DNA from: an uncultured Clostridia bacterium
GTDB lineage: Bacteria; Bacillota; Clostridia; Oscillospirales; CAG-272
Assembly (NCBI GenBank): GCA_947367285.1
Contig: CANBDB010000005.1
Span: 1-23,864 of the forward strand
Length of the DNA: 23,864 bases
Reading direction: 5' to 3'
Part shown: positions 1 through 7,903 of the stretch, piece after piece
Numbering within the stretch: position 1 is the stretch's first letter
How the letters are laid out: every line of letters starts with the position of its first letter
Notes under the pieces: model-generated
What the model was told of the DNA's origin: nothing
The model's database searches: none
What the model saw: the letters and a program-made list of their open reading frames with translations, nothing else
Program-made: the position numbers and the translations under genes

Positions 1-40
1 CTGAGGGGAAGGTGTCACCGATAGGTGACGGATGAGGGGA
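1..40 (-). repeat. REP/MITE-like palindromic repeat, copy A (cut by window edge)
   Basis: Read on the minus strand this copy is TCCCCTCATCC, then a small palindrome GTCACC-TATC-GGTGAC, then A and CCTTCCCCTCAG. Both flanks match the copy at 159-204 base for base (11/11 and 12/12), in opposite orientation, while the inner palindrome differs in sequence and length. The left window edge probably removes a closing GGGGAAGG-type arm. The design, fixed flanks around an exchangeable stem-loop, is typical of dispersed non-coding repeats. Mobility is inferred. Confidence 0.7.
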
Positions 41-158
41 TCGCCATTTAGTTTATGCTAACGGCTTTATAGTAAAACAAAATCCTTGATTTCTATGTAA
101 TTTCTTTTGTTTTGGAACAAAATGCAGTTAAAAAAGACTATTATTTGCACAGACTTCG

Positions 159-204
159 TTCCCCTCATCCACCGCAAGCGGTCCCCCTTCCCCTCAGGGG
201 AAGG
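159..204 (+). repeat. REP/MITE-like palindromic repeat, copy B
   Basis: This copy reads TTCCCCTCATCC, then the palindrome ACCGC-AA-GCGGT (171-182), then CCC, then the hairpin CCTTCCCC-TCA-GGGGAAGG (186-204). It is inverted relative to copy A at 1-40. The 118 bp between the copies is AT-rich and holds the 9-bp inverted repeat AAAACAAAA (74-82) / TTTTGTTTT (105-113). I see no gene there. The two copies could be independent insertions or the ends of one element of about 200 bp. Confidence 0.72.
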
Positions 205-230
205 CAAAGACAAATCTCAATTTACCGAAC

Positions 231-267
231 AAAAAAAATGCAGAACCGAGTAAGCACTCGGTTCTGC
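231..267 (-). terminator. Intrinsic terminator of the ruvC-to-clpE operon
   Basis: On the minus strand a perfect 12-bp stem, GCAGAACCGAGT / ACTCGGTTCTGC with a GCTT loop (240-267), is followed by a T-run (231-238 on the plus strand is all A). It starts 5 nt after the clpE-like stop codon at 273-275, so it should end the long minus-strand operon. Confidence 0.93.
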
Positions 268-272
268 GCTTT

Positions 273-2579
273 TTACATACAGGTTACAATTATTTTATCA
301 TTATCTACGGAAATATGCACCTTGGAAATCGTGCGATTATAGTCCGCGATAACCTTTTCGGCAATGGCGTCTTCAATATGAGTTTGAATATATCTTCTCA
401 TATTTCTAGCGCCAAATTTTGCACTGTATGACTTTTCGCCAACGTGCTTGAGCGCTGCCGCAGTATATGTGAGATCAATTCCCTTTTCAAGAAGTGCCAC
501 CCTAAGCTCACCGAGCATAATTTCCGCAATTTTTGCAAAGTTTTCTTCGGTAAGAGAATTAAAGGTAATTATCTCGTCAACTCGGTTGATAAACTCGGGA
601 CGAAGGAAGCCCTCAAGTGCCTTCATGGTGCGCGCCTCCTCAGCGGAAAGACTATCCGCAGAAGCAAATCCTGCTCTGCCCGAGGAGTTGGTTGAGCCCG
701 CGTTTGTGGTCATAACCAAAATCGTATTTTCAAAATTTATGGTTCTTCCCTGCGCGTCAGTCACACGTCCATCGTCAAGAATTTGAAGAAGTACGTTGAG
801 TACGTCGGGATGAGCCTTTTCAATCTCGTCAAAGAGGATGACGGAATAAGGTCTTCTTCTAATCTTTTCAGTGAGCTGTCCCGCCTCGTCGTAACCAACG
901 TATCCGGGGGGCGCTCCTATAATTTTTGATACGGAATGCTTCTCCATAAACTCGCTCATATCAAGGCGAATGAGAGTTTCGGGAGAGTGGAAAAGATCGT
1001 TTGCAAGCTGCTTTACAAGCTCCGTCTTACCAACACCGGTTGGACCTGCGAAAATAAAGGATACGGGCTTTCTCTTGTAAGAAATACCTGCTCGGTTTCT
1101 CTTGATAGCTCGGCAAATTGCGTTTACCGCCTTATCCTGACCGATTATATGTGTTTTTAATCTTTCCTCTAATTTGTCAATTTGCTCGTACTCGTTAGCG
1201 CTGACTGTAAGCGCGGGAACACCCGTCCAAACCTCAACAACATCAGCGAGCTCCTCAGTGGTAAGAGCTATGCTCTCGCACTCGCCCTCAAGCGCCTTTA
1301 ATTCATTGGCAAGCTTGATCTCACGGGATTTGAGCTTTGCAATCTTCTCATAAGCATCCGCATTATCGGGAGAATCAACGGGAGTCGCCTCGAGCGCTTC
1401 TCTATCTTTCTTTATTGCAAGGAGCTTTTCTCTAATTTCAATGCTCTTGTTGAGCGATGCCGAATTGAGTGAGAGATTTGCAGCCGCCTCGTCAAGAAGG
1501 TCGATAGCCTTGTCGGGCAAATATCTATCGGTAATATATCTCTCGGAAAGCACCACCGCACTTTTAAGAATTGCATCAGGTATCTTTATTTGATGGAAGG
1601 ACTCGTAATAATGCTTGATTCCCTTGAGCATTTCAAGAGTTTCCTCAATTGAAGGCTCCTCAACCTTTACGGGTTGGAAGCGGCGTTCAAGAGCACTGTC
1701 CTTTTCAATATATTTGCGATATTCGTTGAGTGTGGTCGCGCCAATAACTTGGATTTCGCCACGTGAAAGTGCGGGCTTGAGCATATTAGCCGTGCTAACG
1801 CTTCCCTCACTGTTGCCTGCGCCAACTATGTTATGAACCTCGTCAATAACGAGGATTATATTGCCCGCATCCTTAACTTCCTTGAGAAGCCCGAGAAGAC
1901 GGCTCTCGTACTGACCGCGGAACTGAGTTCCCGCAACAAGCGCGGTAAGGTCAAGCAGGTGTAATTCCTTGTTTTTAAGCTTGTATGGCACATCTCCGCG
2001 TACAATTTTTTGAGCAAGCGCCTCGGCAATTGCAGTTTTACCAACACCCGGCTCACCTATGAGGCAGGGGTTGTTCTTTTGACGTCTTGAAAGAATTTGA
2101 ATAACACGAGCGAGCTCCTTTTCACGTCCGACAATAGCGTCGAGCTTGCCCTCTCTCGCCTCGCGGTTGAGGTCCTTACAGTAGGAATCAAGGAATTTTC
2201 TCTTCTTTTCCTTCTCTTTTTCGCCACCCTGCGCCTTTGCTCCCTCAACGTTGGGAGCGTTGGCAGGCTTGCCGCCAAAGAGCTTTTGAAGGTCAATAGC
2301 AGGCGCTCTGCCCTCGTCGTCATCAAGATCATTGTCCGCCATCATATCGGGCAAATTACCGCCATTTTCCATCATTCTTGCCATTTCGTCCTCCATGCCC
2401 GCAAGCTCCTCGGAAGAAATGCCAAGTTTATTCATCATATCACCAAGCATATTTTCAAGAGGAAGACCAAGCTCCTTTGCACAAGTGATACAAACACCCT
2501 CGTTCTTCTTCTCTCCGTTCTCAAGCTTGGTTATAAACACAACTGCCATTCTTTTATGGCATCTTGAGCACATCATCAT
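273..2579 (-). CDS. clpE: ClpE-type ATP-dependent Clp unfoldase with N-terminal zinc finger
   Basis: A 768-aa two-ring AAA+ (Hsp100) unfoldase, expected to feed damaged proteins to ClpP in the cytoplasm. The N-terminus has two CxxC pairs (C4/C7 and C30/C33), the zinc-finger head seen in ClpE instead of the ClpC N-domain. An acidic, Met-rich linker (about 45-125) follows. AAA1 has Walker A GEPGVGKT (K181) and Walker B D246/E247. AAA2 has Walker A GPTGVGKT (K518) and Walker B D584/E585. The middle segment (about 372-440) is short. At the ClpP-docking loop, usually [ILV]GF, the sequence reads AGF (636-638). The start is the first of three successive ATGs, placed about 7 nt after GGGAGGTGA. It is the last gene of the operon, 26 nt after the cvpA-like gene. 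I saw no CtsR box just upstream. The AAA+ assignment is certain; clpE over clpC rests on the zinc finger. Confidence 0.9.
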   Translation of the reverse strand: MMMCSRCHKRMAVVFITKLENGEKKNEGVCITCAKELGLPLENMLGDMMNKLGISSEELAGMEDEMARMMENGGNLPDMMADNDLDDDEGRAPAIDLQKLFGGKPANAPNVEGAKAQGGEKEKEKKRKFLDSYCKDLNREAREGKLDAIVGREKELARVIQILSRRQKNNPCLIGEPGVGKTAIAEALAQKIVRGDVPYKLKNKELHLLDLTALVAGTQFRGQYESRLLGLLKEVKDAGNIILVIDEVHNIVGAGNSEGSVSTANMLKPALSRGEIQVIGATTLNEYRKYIEKDSALERRFQPVKVEEPSIEETLEMLKGIKHYYESFHQIKIPDAILKSAVVLSERYITDRYLPDKAIDLLDEAAANLSLNSASLNKSIEIREKLLAIKKDREALEATPVDSPDNADAYEKIAKLKSREIKLANELKALEGECESIALTTEELADVVEVWTGVPALTVSANEYEQIDKLEERLKTHIIGQDKAVNAICRAIKRNRAGISYKRKPVSFIFAGPTGVGKTELVKQLANDLFHSPETLIRLDMSEFMEKHSVSKIIGAPPGYVGYDEAGQLTEKIRRRPYSVILFDEIEKAHPDVLNVLLQILDDGRVTDAQGRTINFENTILVMTTNAGSTNSSGRAGFASADSLSAEEARTMKALEGFLRPEFINRVDEIITFNSLTEENFAKIAEIMLGELRVALLEKGIDLTYTAAALKHVGEKSYSAKFGARNMRRYIQTHIEDAIAEKVIADYNRTISKVHISVDNDKIIVTCM

Positions 2580-2605
2580 AATGTTTCACCTCCCTGGGTA
2601 AATAA

Positions 2606-3274
2606 TCAACGGGTAAACAACCCAATTTTATATATAAGTCGGGTAACAATTGTACCCTCTACGAAATCACTTCCAAATAAAAGCATTGCTACGCAAGCCG
2701 CAAAGCTGAGGAAAACGTATGCGTGGGAAAGTCCCCAAACGCTTCCGAGAATTTTATTCACTCCGTTAAGCACGGGAAGCTCAAACATTTTTTCAACAAA
2801 GATAATCGCTATTGAGCAAATGACGTACGCCAAAACAAAGGTGATAACGTAAGCCAATATTTCGGACAAAACACTTATGGCAACGCCCTCAATCTTCTCA
2901 CCGAGCTTGTCGGCAACATCAACTGCATTTCCGGAAAGAGACTCAAAATAGCTCTCAAATCCATTTGCACTGAGAACCCTCTTAACTATCGACGGAAGTC
3001 CCGAGGTAAGATCCTCATATTTCAAGCTATCTCCCGCGCTCTCAGCCTTTTGTACAAGTACAGCACTCACCTTGTCTTCAAGACGTGGTGCAACGAATTG
3101 CTCCTGACAAAATCCAACGAGATAAGCACCAAGAAGCGTGGTGATAATTATTACTATAGTGAGCTTGGTATATTGAAAAAACGATTTGATAAATCCTTGC
3201 TTTATGCCAAGAAAAACAAAGCCTGCCAAGGATAAACACATTAATACATCAAGCAAAATTTGCCATTTATTCAT
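2606..3274 (-). CDS. CvpA family membrane protein
   Basis: A 222-aa integral membrane protein. Hydrophobic stretches lie at about 6-24, 37-54, 130-160 and 178-202. The N-terminal GIKQGFIKSFF resembles the conserved G-x-x-x-GF start of the CvpA (colicin V production) family, and NKILGSVWGL (about 173-182) resembles the family's LG-x-x-x-G element. The central part (about 60-125) is hydrophilic and probably outside the membrane. CvpA proteins are linked to envelope stress and secretion, but their biochemistry is not settled. The start has the purine-rich site GGGGGAA about 6 nt upstream. It lies between the DUF5711-like gene (39-nt gap) and the clpE-like gene (26-nt gap), so all three are probably co-transcribed. 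Confidence 0.75.
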   Translation of the reverse strand: MNKWQILLDVLMCLSLAGFVFLGIKQGFIKSFFQYTKLTIVIIITTLLGAYLVGFCQEQFVAPRLEDKVSAVLVQKAESAGDSLKYEDLTSGLPSIVKRVLSANGFESYFESLSGNAVDVADKLGEKIEGVAISVLSEILAYVITFVLAYVICSIAIIFVEKMFELPVLNGVNKILGSVWGLSHAYVFLSFAACVAMLLFGSDFVEGTIVTRLIYKIGLFTR

Positions 3275-3313
3275 AAAAATTCCCCCGTTATAAACTGAGA
3301 TTATTTATCTTTA

Positions 3314-4537
3314 TTACTTATTTCCAAAATTCAAAAATTTTGCGTAAGAATCACCGCAAACAACCAGTGTGTTCTTATCGTAAACAAGCATCTTAAATTC
3401 ATTGGCGACAATTTCGTGCTTCTCACTTGTGCCAAGAGCTGTGCTTATTCTTTCAAAACCGCCGAGGTGCTGAACAAAAATATATCCGTCGTCAAGAGCA
3501 ATATCAAGCGCTCTTTGGTCTATGGTATGAGTTTTCTCCACTTTTCCTCGTTTGTTGAGGAGCAATACCGTAGTCTTATCTCTCGCTCCGAGAGAACTTA
3601 CTATGGCTATATTATCTTCTCCAAAATGGTATAAATATATTTCATTCTCACTCAAATATTCACCTATCAAAGCCATAGAAGATGAGAATACATTAATACC
3701 GTTTTTTCCAACGGCAATAATGTTGCCGCCTTCTACTATCTTAATTTCATAAGGAATTCCCCAAATGGTACAAGTAGCCATTTGATAGTCGGAGCTGCCA
3801 ACCTTATAAACTCTGATTTCGGTTCGGTAATTGCTTCCCTCGGCGAAAGAAAGCGCCACGGCAAGTCTTGCGCCATCCTCGGAAATGGATAGAGAGGTTA
3901 CGTATCCATCACGGAAGTTGTAGTCATATTTATCGCCGTTTTGCTTATAAACACGCACAACGGAGCTATATTTTTCGCTACCTGTGATAAGCGCAAAATC
4001 CCCTGTATTTGCAAGGCTGGCACCGTAAATTGAATAGTCCAGCACCGCACCGTTAACTTGGGAAAATGAGTTATAGAGTGAAAATTGCTTGCCACCCACG
4101 TCGTAGAGCAAAACATATCTTTCGCTACTTACAAGCTTTGGGTTTCCATAGGTATGGTTACTTGAAAAAAGCTCCCTTCCACCTGCGGAGTATATGGACA
4201 TCTTTTCCCTGCTCGCCACCACAAGACCCTCTCGATAGGTCGCAAAGCTTTGCGAATTGCCTGCGTTGTAAGTGATGGTATCGTGAACGGAATTAACGTA
4301 ATCCCCCGCGAGCTTGACGTCCTTAGCAAGATAGTAAAGCTTATTATACGTCAAATTTCCCGAGAATAAAAGTGCCAGGGTAACTATTACCAAAGCAATA
4401 CTCAATATTCTCTTGAAATATTCATAGCGATAGCTTACCTTTGCAAGATAAATATCCGTTTTTCCGTCGTAATTCTTTTTTACGGAGCTCGGGTTATATC
4501 TAAATTTTTGAATTATTTCATTAATATCAGGCTTCAT
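3314..4537 (-). CDS. DUF5711-like membrane-anchored beta-propeller protein
   Basis: A 407-aa protein of unknown function. One membrane segment (about 43-60) follows a basic N-terminal region, so the N-terminus is probably cytoplasmic and about 340 residues lie outside. The outer part is rich in beta strands with repeating short blades, for example VVASREKMSIYSAGG, YVLLYDVGGKQFSLY, LSISEDGARLAVALS and NIIAVGKNGINVFSS. This resembles a WD40/quinoprotein-type propeller and the clostridial DUF5711 family. No catalytic motif is visible. The start has a good site, AAAGGAG, and lies 17 nt after the truA stop. Its place between truA and cvpA suggests co-expression with the envelope protein next to it. 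The family name is from memory and uncertain; the topology is clear. Confidence 0.62.
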   Translation of the reverse strand: MKPDINEIIQKFRYNPSSVKKNYDGKTDIYLAKVSYRYEYFKRILSIALVIVTLALLFSGNLTYNKLYYLAKDVKLAGDYVNSVHDTITYNAGNSQSFATYREGLVVASREKMSIYSAGGRELFSSNHTYGNPKLVSSERYVLLYDVGGKQFSLYNSFSQVNGAVLDYSIYGASLANTGDFALITGSEKYSSVVRVYKQNGDKYDYNFRDGYVTSLSISEDGARLAVALSFAEGSNYRTEIRVYKVGSSDYQMATCTIWGIPYEIKIVEGGNIIAVGKNGINVFSSSMALIGEYLSENEIYLYHFGEDNIAIVSSLGARDKTTVLLLNKRGKVEKTHTIDQRALDIALDDGYIFVQHLGGFERISTALGTSEKHEIVANEFKMLVYDKNTLVVCGDSYAKFLNFGNK

Positions 4538-4554
4538 AACCCTGCTCCTTTCTT

Positions 4555-5313
4555 TTAATAATCTACTTTATTGAGATAAAGTCCGCAAGCGGGCGCGGTT
4601 GCACCTGCATTTTTGCGATTTTTACTTTCGGTGATTTTTTGGATATCCTCGGGTTCAATTTTTCCCTGTGCCACAAGTAAAAGTGTACCCGTCATTATTC
4701 TCACCATATTGTAGAGAAAACCGTCCGCCGCCACCTTGAAGATAATAAAATCGCCTTCACGTACAACGGATGCATATTTGATTTCTCTATTAGTATCCAC
4801 AATTTTTGAACCCTGAGCCATGTAGGAGCAAAAATCGTGCTTGCCGCAAAAATATTGCGCGGCACTATTCATCTTTTCAACAGTTTCATCGGAATAAAGC
4901 TGAGGAACGTGATACGCCCTATCGGCATGGAATGGATTTTTAATGGGATTGTTCCAAATCTTATAGACATATTCCTTGTGCTTTACGTCATATCGGGGAT
5001 GGAAATCATTTTCCACCATTCTCGCCTCAAGCACGGAGATATCGTCGGGCAAAACGGAATTGAACGCAAGCGGAACGCTCTTCATAGGAATGGTGCAATC
5101 TATCTCATTCGCGCCCTTCTTTGAAACACAAATGAAAAATTGATTGGCATGAACACCGCTATCGGTTCTGGAGCAGCCCACTATATCACAATCAAATCCA
5201 AAAATTCGGCTTGCCGCCTCGTTCAGCTCGCGCTGAACCGTGGGCTTATCGGGTTGAACCTGGTAGCCGCAATAATTCGTTCCGAGAAAGCTGATTTTTA
5301 GTAAAAGCTTCAT
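4555..5313 (-). CDS. truA: tRNA pseudouridine(38-40) synthase TruA
   Basis: A 252-aa enzyme that converts U38-U40 of the tRNA anticodon arm to pseudouridine. The catalytic Asp lies in CSRTDSGVHA (D51). The N-terminus KISFLGTNYCGYQ (ordinarily YDG-x-x-Y-x-G-x-Q) and the late FLYNMVRIMTGTLL segment (about 202-215) are TruA hallmarks, and the length is normal for the family. The first motif has LGT in place of the usual YDG, but the catalytic site is intact. The ATG at 5313 follows GAGGATT and lies 13 nt after the ecfT stop, in the ecfA1-ecfA2-ecfT-truA order common in Firmicutes. Confidence 0.96.
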   Translation of the reverse strand: MKLLLKISFLGTNYCGYQVQPDKPTVQRELNEAASRIFGFDCDIVGCSRTDSGVHANQFFICVSKKGANEIDCTIPMKSVPLAFNSVLPDDISVLEARMVENDFHPRYDVKHKEYVYKIWNNPIKNPFHADRAYHVPQLYSDETVEKMNSAAQYFCGKHDFCSYMAQGSKIVDTNREIKYASVVREGDFIIFKVAADGFLYNMVRIMTGTLLLVAQGKIEPEDIQKITESKNRKNAGATAPACGLYLNKVDY

Positions 5314-5326
5314 ACTAAATCCTCAC

Positions 5327-6151
5327 TCAAAAAGGCAAATAAGGCGCGGCAAAAATGTTAATGCAAACAATTGCAACACCGAATGCAATAACGGCAACGA
5401 GTGCCAAAATATCGCTCGCACGGCACTTGAGTATCTTCATTCTTGTTCTTCCCTCTCCACCGCGGTAGCAACGGCATTCCATAGCGGTTGCAAGGTCAAG
5501 CGCGTGGCGGATCGATGATGAGAACAAGGGTATAAGTATCGGAATAAGTGCCTTTGCTCTTTGAATAAGAGAGCCGTTTGTAAAATCTGCTCCTCTCGCC
5601 TTTTGCGCGTTCATAATCTTGTCCGCCTCTTCCATAAGAGTGGGAATAAAGCGGAGAGCAATGGTCATAATCATTGCAAAATCGTGCACGGGGAGTCCTA
5701 TTTTTTTAAGAGGGCCAAGCAATCTCTCAATACCGTCGGTAAGAGAGATAGGGGTTGTTGTATAAGTAAGCAAAATGCTGCTTCCAACAATCAAAACAAA
5801 AATTCTTGTAACAAGAAATATTGCATTAACTATACCCTTACTATAGATTTGAATAAATCCGAGATCAAGTAATGGTGCGCCCTCTCCCTTAGTCCAAAAG
5901 ATATTGATTATCGCGGTAAAAGCAATAATAAACAATATTGGCTTAACCGATTTAAGCACTATCTTAATCGGTATATTTGAAGCAAGAACAATAACGAGTG
6001 CGGACACAAGCAAAAGAGCCATGGAAGCTATATTCGAGCATAGAAAAACTATCACGATATATAGCACCGCAAGAACTATCTTTATTCTTGGATCAAGGCG
6101 GTGTATTGGTGAATCGACAGCATAATACTGTCCAAGTGAAATACTTTTCAT
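5327..6151 (-). CDS. ecfT: ECF transporter transmembrane subunit EcfT
   Basis: A 274-aa membrane protein, the scaffold of energy-coupling-factor importers. It links the ATPase pair to interchangeable vitamin- or metal-binding S subunits. Several membrane helices (about 25-55, 65-85, 110-130 and 245-270) surround the two cytoplasmic coupling motifs. The first is NAQKARGADF (ARG 185-187). The second reads AMECRCYRG (223-231), so its core is CRC where the classic form is ARG. The N-terminal SPIHRLDPRIKI is typical. The ATG overlaps the ecfA2 stop in an ATGA, indicating translational coupling. No S subunit lies in the window, as expected for a shared (group II) module. Confidence 0.95.
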   Translation of the reverse strand: MKSISLGQYYAVDSPIHRLDPRIKIVLAVLYIVIVFLCSNIASMALLLVSALVIVLASNIPIKIVLKSVKPILFIIAFTAIINIFWTKGEGAPLLDLGFIQIYSKGIVNAIFLVTRIFVLIVGSSILLTYTTTPISLTDGIERLLGPLKKIGLPVHDFAMIMTIALRFIPTLMEEADKIMNAQKARGADFTNGSLIQRAKALIPILIPLFSSSIRHALDLATAMECRCYRGGEGRTRMKILKCRASDILALVAVIAFGVAIVCINIFAAPYLPF

Positions 6152-7005
6152 TTTGTACCTTTCATAAGGCGCGCAATTTCTTCAACTGCCGCGCTTTCAG
6201 TATAAATTCCGTTGTTTACCTTAATTCCTCTTGCACTAAGCTCGTGCATAAGGAGTGTGATTTGTGGAACGGCAAGACCGATTCTCTCAAGCATTTGTGA
6301 CTCGGAGAAAACCTCGTCGCGCGTGCCGTGCAAAACGACCTCACCGTGAGATAGCACGATGATATCGTCGCAAAGGCGAGCCATATCCTCCATACTGTGG
6401 CTTACGATAATAATCGTAGCACCGGTTTTCTCGCGGTATTTGAAAACACCGTCAAGAATTACGTCCCTACCCTGTGGGTCAAGACCTGCCGCAGGCTCGT
6501 CGAGAACGAGCACCTCGGGACGCATAGCGATAACTCCGGCGATAGCTACTCTTCTCTTTTGACCACCGGAAAGGTCAAAGGGATTTTTTTGAAGAACGTC
6601 GGGAGAAAGTCCAACGAAATCAATCGCCTCTCTTATTCTCTCCGAAATTTCCTCATTAGAAAGTCCCATATTTTTAGGGCCAAAGGCAATATCCTTTTCA
6701 ACTGTTTCTTCAAAGAGCTGATATTCGGGATACTGCATTACAAGTCCCACGCGGTAGCGCACCTTGCCGATTTCCTTTGGCTTTTCCCAAATATCAACAC
6801 CGTCAAGATATACCTTTCCCTCGCCCGGAGTGGAAAGTCCGTTGAGGAGCTGGAGCATCGTACTCTTTCCGCTTCCCGTATGACCGATAAGTCCCGTTAT
6901 CGATCCCTCTTTTATCTCTATATTTACGTTTTTTAACGCTTCCTTACAGTAGGCAGTGCCCTTTCCGTAGAAGAAGGAAACGTTTTCAAGCTTAATTTTT
7001 GCCAT
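6148..7005 (-). CDS. ecfA2: ECF transporter ATPase subunit EcfA2
   Basis: A 285-aa ABC ATPase that pairs with EcfA1 under EcfT. It has Walker A GHTGSGKS (K47), Q-loop QYPEYQLFEE (about 91-100), signature LSGGQ (135-139), Walker B LVLDEPAAGLD (D159/E160) and switch His H183. The QYPEYQLFEETV form of the Q-loop is characteristic of EcfA2. I chose the ATG at 7005, which begins the family-standard MAKIKLENV. A longer reading from a TTG at 7026 would add seven residues with no family support. This start overlaps the end of ecfA1 by 14 nt. Only a weak ribosome site (AAGAGAG) precedes it, so coupling to ecfA1 translation is likely. Confidence 0.95.
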   Translation of the reverse strand: MAKIKLENVSFFYGKGTAYCKEALKNVNIEIKEGSITGLIGHTGSGKSTMLQLLNGLSTPGEGKVYLDGVDIWEKPKEIGKVRYRVGLVMQYPEYQLFEETVEKDIAFGPKNMGLSNEEISERIREAIDFVGLSPDVLQKNPFDLSGGQKRRVAIAGVIAMRPEVLVLDEPAAGLDPQGRDVILDGVFKYREKTGATIIIVSHSMEDMARLCDDIIVLSHGEVVLHGTRDEVFSESQMLERIGLAVPQITLLMHELSARGIKVNNGIYTESAAVEEIARLMKGTK

Positions 7006-7873
7006 CTCTCTTATTAAGTGCCGCAATTATTGCCTCGGCGCAAGCCGCGGGGGTATGGCACTCTCCTTCGATATTAATTCCTCTTGCCTTGAGTGAGTGA
7101 ACAAGTCCTACGCATTGGGGTACGTCAAGTCCGCACTCGCGGAGCTTGTCCTGCTTTTCAAAAATTTCAGCAGGCGTACCGTCCATAAGAATCTCACCGT
7201 CGTCAAGAACTACTATTCTATTTGCTCTTGCCGCCTCGTCCATATAATGAGTTATCATAATTATGGTGATACCGTGCTCGCGATTGAGCTTTTCAATGGT
7301 ATTCATAATATCACGTCTGCCGAGGGGGTCAAGCATAGCGGTGGACTCGTCAAAAATCATACAGTCGGGCTTCATTGCAAGAATGCCCGCAATAGCGATC
7401 CTTTGCTTTTGTCCGCCGGAAAGACGCGCGGGCTCGCCCTTGGCGTGCTCGCTCATACCAACAACGCGGAGCGCCTCGTCAACTCTTTCTCTGATTTCCG
7501 CTGACGGAATACCAAGATTTTCGGGGCCAAACGCAACGTCGTCCTCAACGATTGTCGCAACGAGCTGGTTGTCGGGGTTTTGGAAAACCATTCCCACCTT
7601 TTTTCGAAGCTCAAATACGTCGTCCTCGGTCATATTGGGATCGGTAATTTCCTTGCCGTCAATATATATTTTTCCCTCGTCGGGCTCAAGTATCATATTA
7701 AGAAGCTTTGCGAGGGTGGATTTTCCCGAACCGTTGTGGCCGAGCACGGCAAGATATTCTCCCTTTTTGATATCGAGGGAAATATTCTTGAGCACGGAAG
7801 TTCTTCCGCCATCGTCTTCCTCGTAGCTAATTGATAAATTTTCTATTTTGATATAAGAATCAGAATTCACCAT
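6992..7873 (-). CDS. ecfA1: ECF transporter ATPase subunit EcfA1
   Basis: A 293-aa ABC ATPase, partner of EcfA2. It has Walker A GHNGSGKS (45-52, K51), Q-loop FQNPDNQLVAT (97-107), signature LSGGQ (151-155), Walker B MIFDESTAMLD (D175/E176) and switch His H209 in ITHYMDEA. The FQNPDNQ Q-loop marks EcfA1. The residue after the catalytic Glu is Ser (DES) where DEA or DEP is more usual; the catalytic residues are intact. The ATG at 7873 follows AAAGGAAAG. The gene starts 30 nt after the methyltransferase stop and its end overlaps ecfA2. Confidence 0.95.
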   Translation of the reverse strand: MVNSDSYIKIENLSISYEEDDGGRTSVLKNISLDIKKGEYLAVLGHNGSGKSTLAKLLNMILEPDEGKIYIDGKEITDPNMTEDDVFELRKKVGMVFQNPDNQLVATIVEDDVAFGPENLGIPSAEIRERVDEALRVVGMSEHAKGEPARLSGGQKQRIAIAGILAMKPDCMIFDESTAMLDPLGRRDIMNTIEKLNREHGITIIMITHYMDEAARANRIVVLDDGEILMDGTPAEIFEKQDKLRECGLDVPQCVGLVHSLKARGINIEGECHTPAACAEAIIAALNKRDGKN

Positions 7874-7903
7874 CGTGACTTTCCTTTCTTTTGTTCATTT
7901 TGT

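Noticed and set aside
1..204. CRISPR array
   Set aside because: There are only two copies, in inverted orientation, with palindromic cores that differ. There are no direct repeats with regular spacers and no cas genes.
112..342. 76-codon plus-strand frame near the left edge
   Set aside because: It starts at a non-ATG codon, runs through repeat copy B and the clpE terminator, and ends inside clpE. Its content is explained by the repeat and hairpin.
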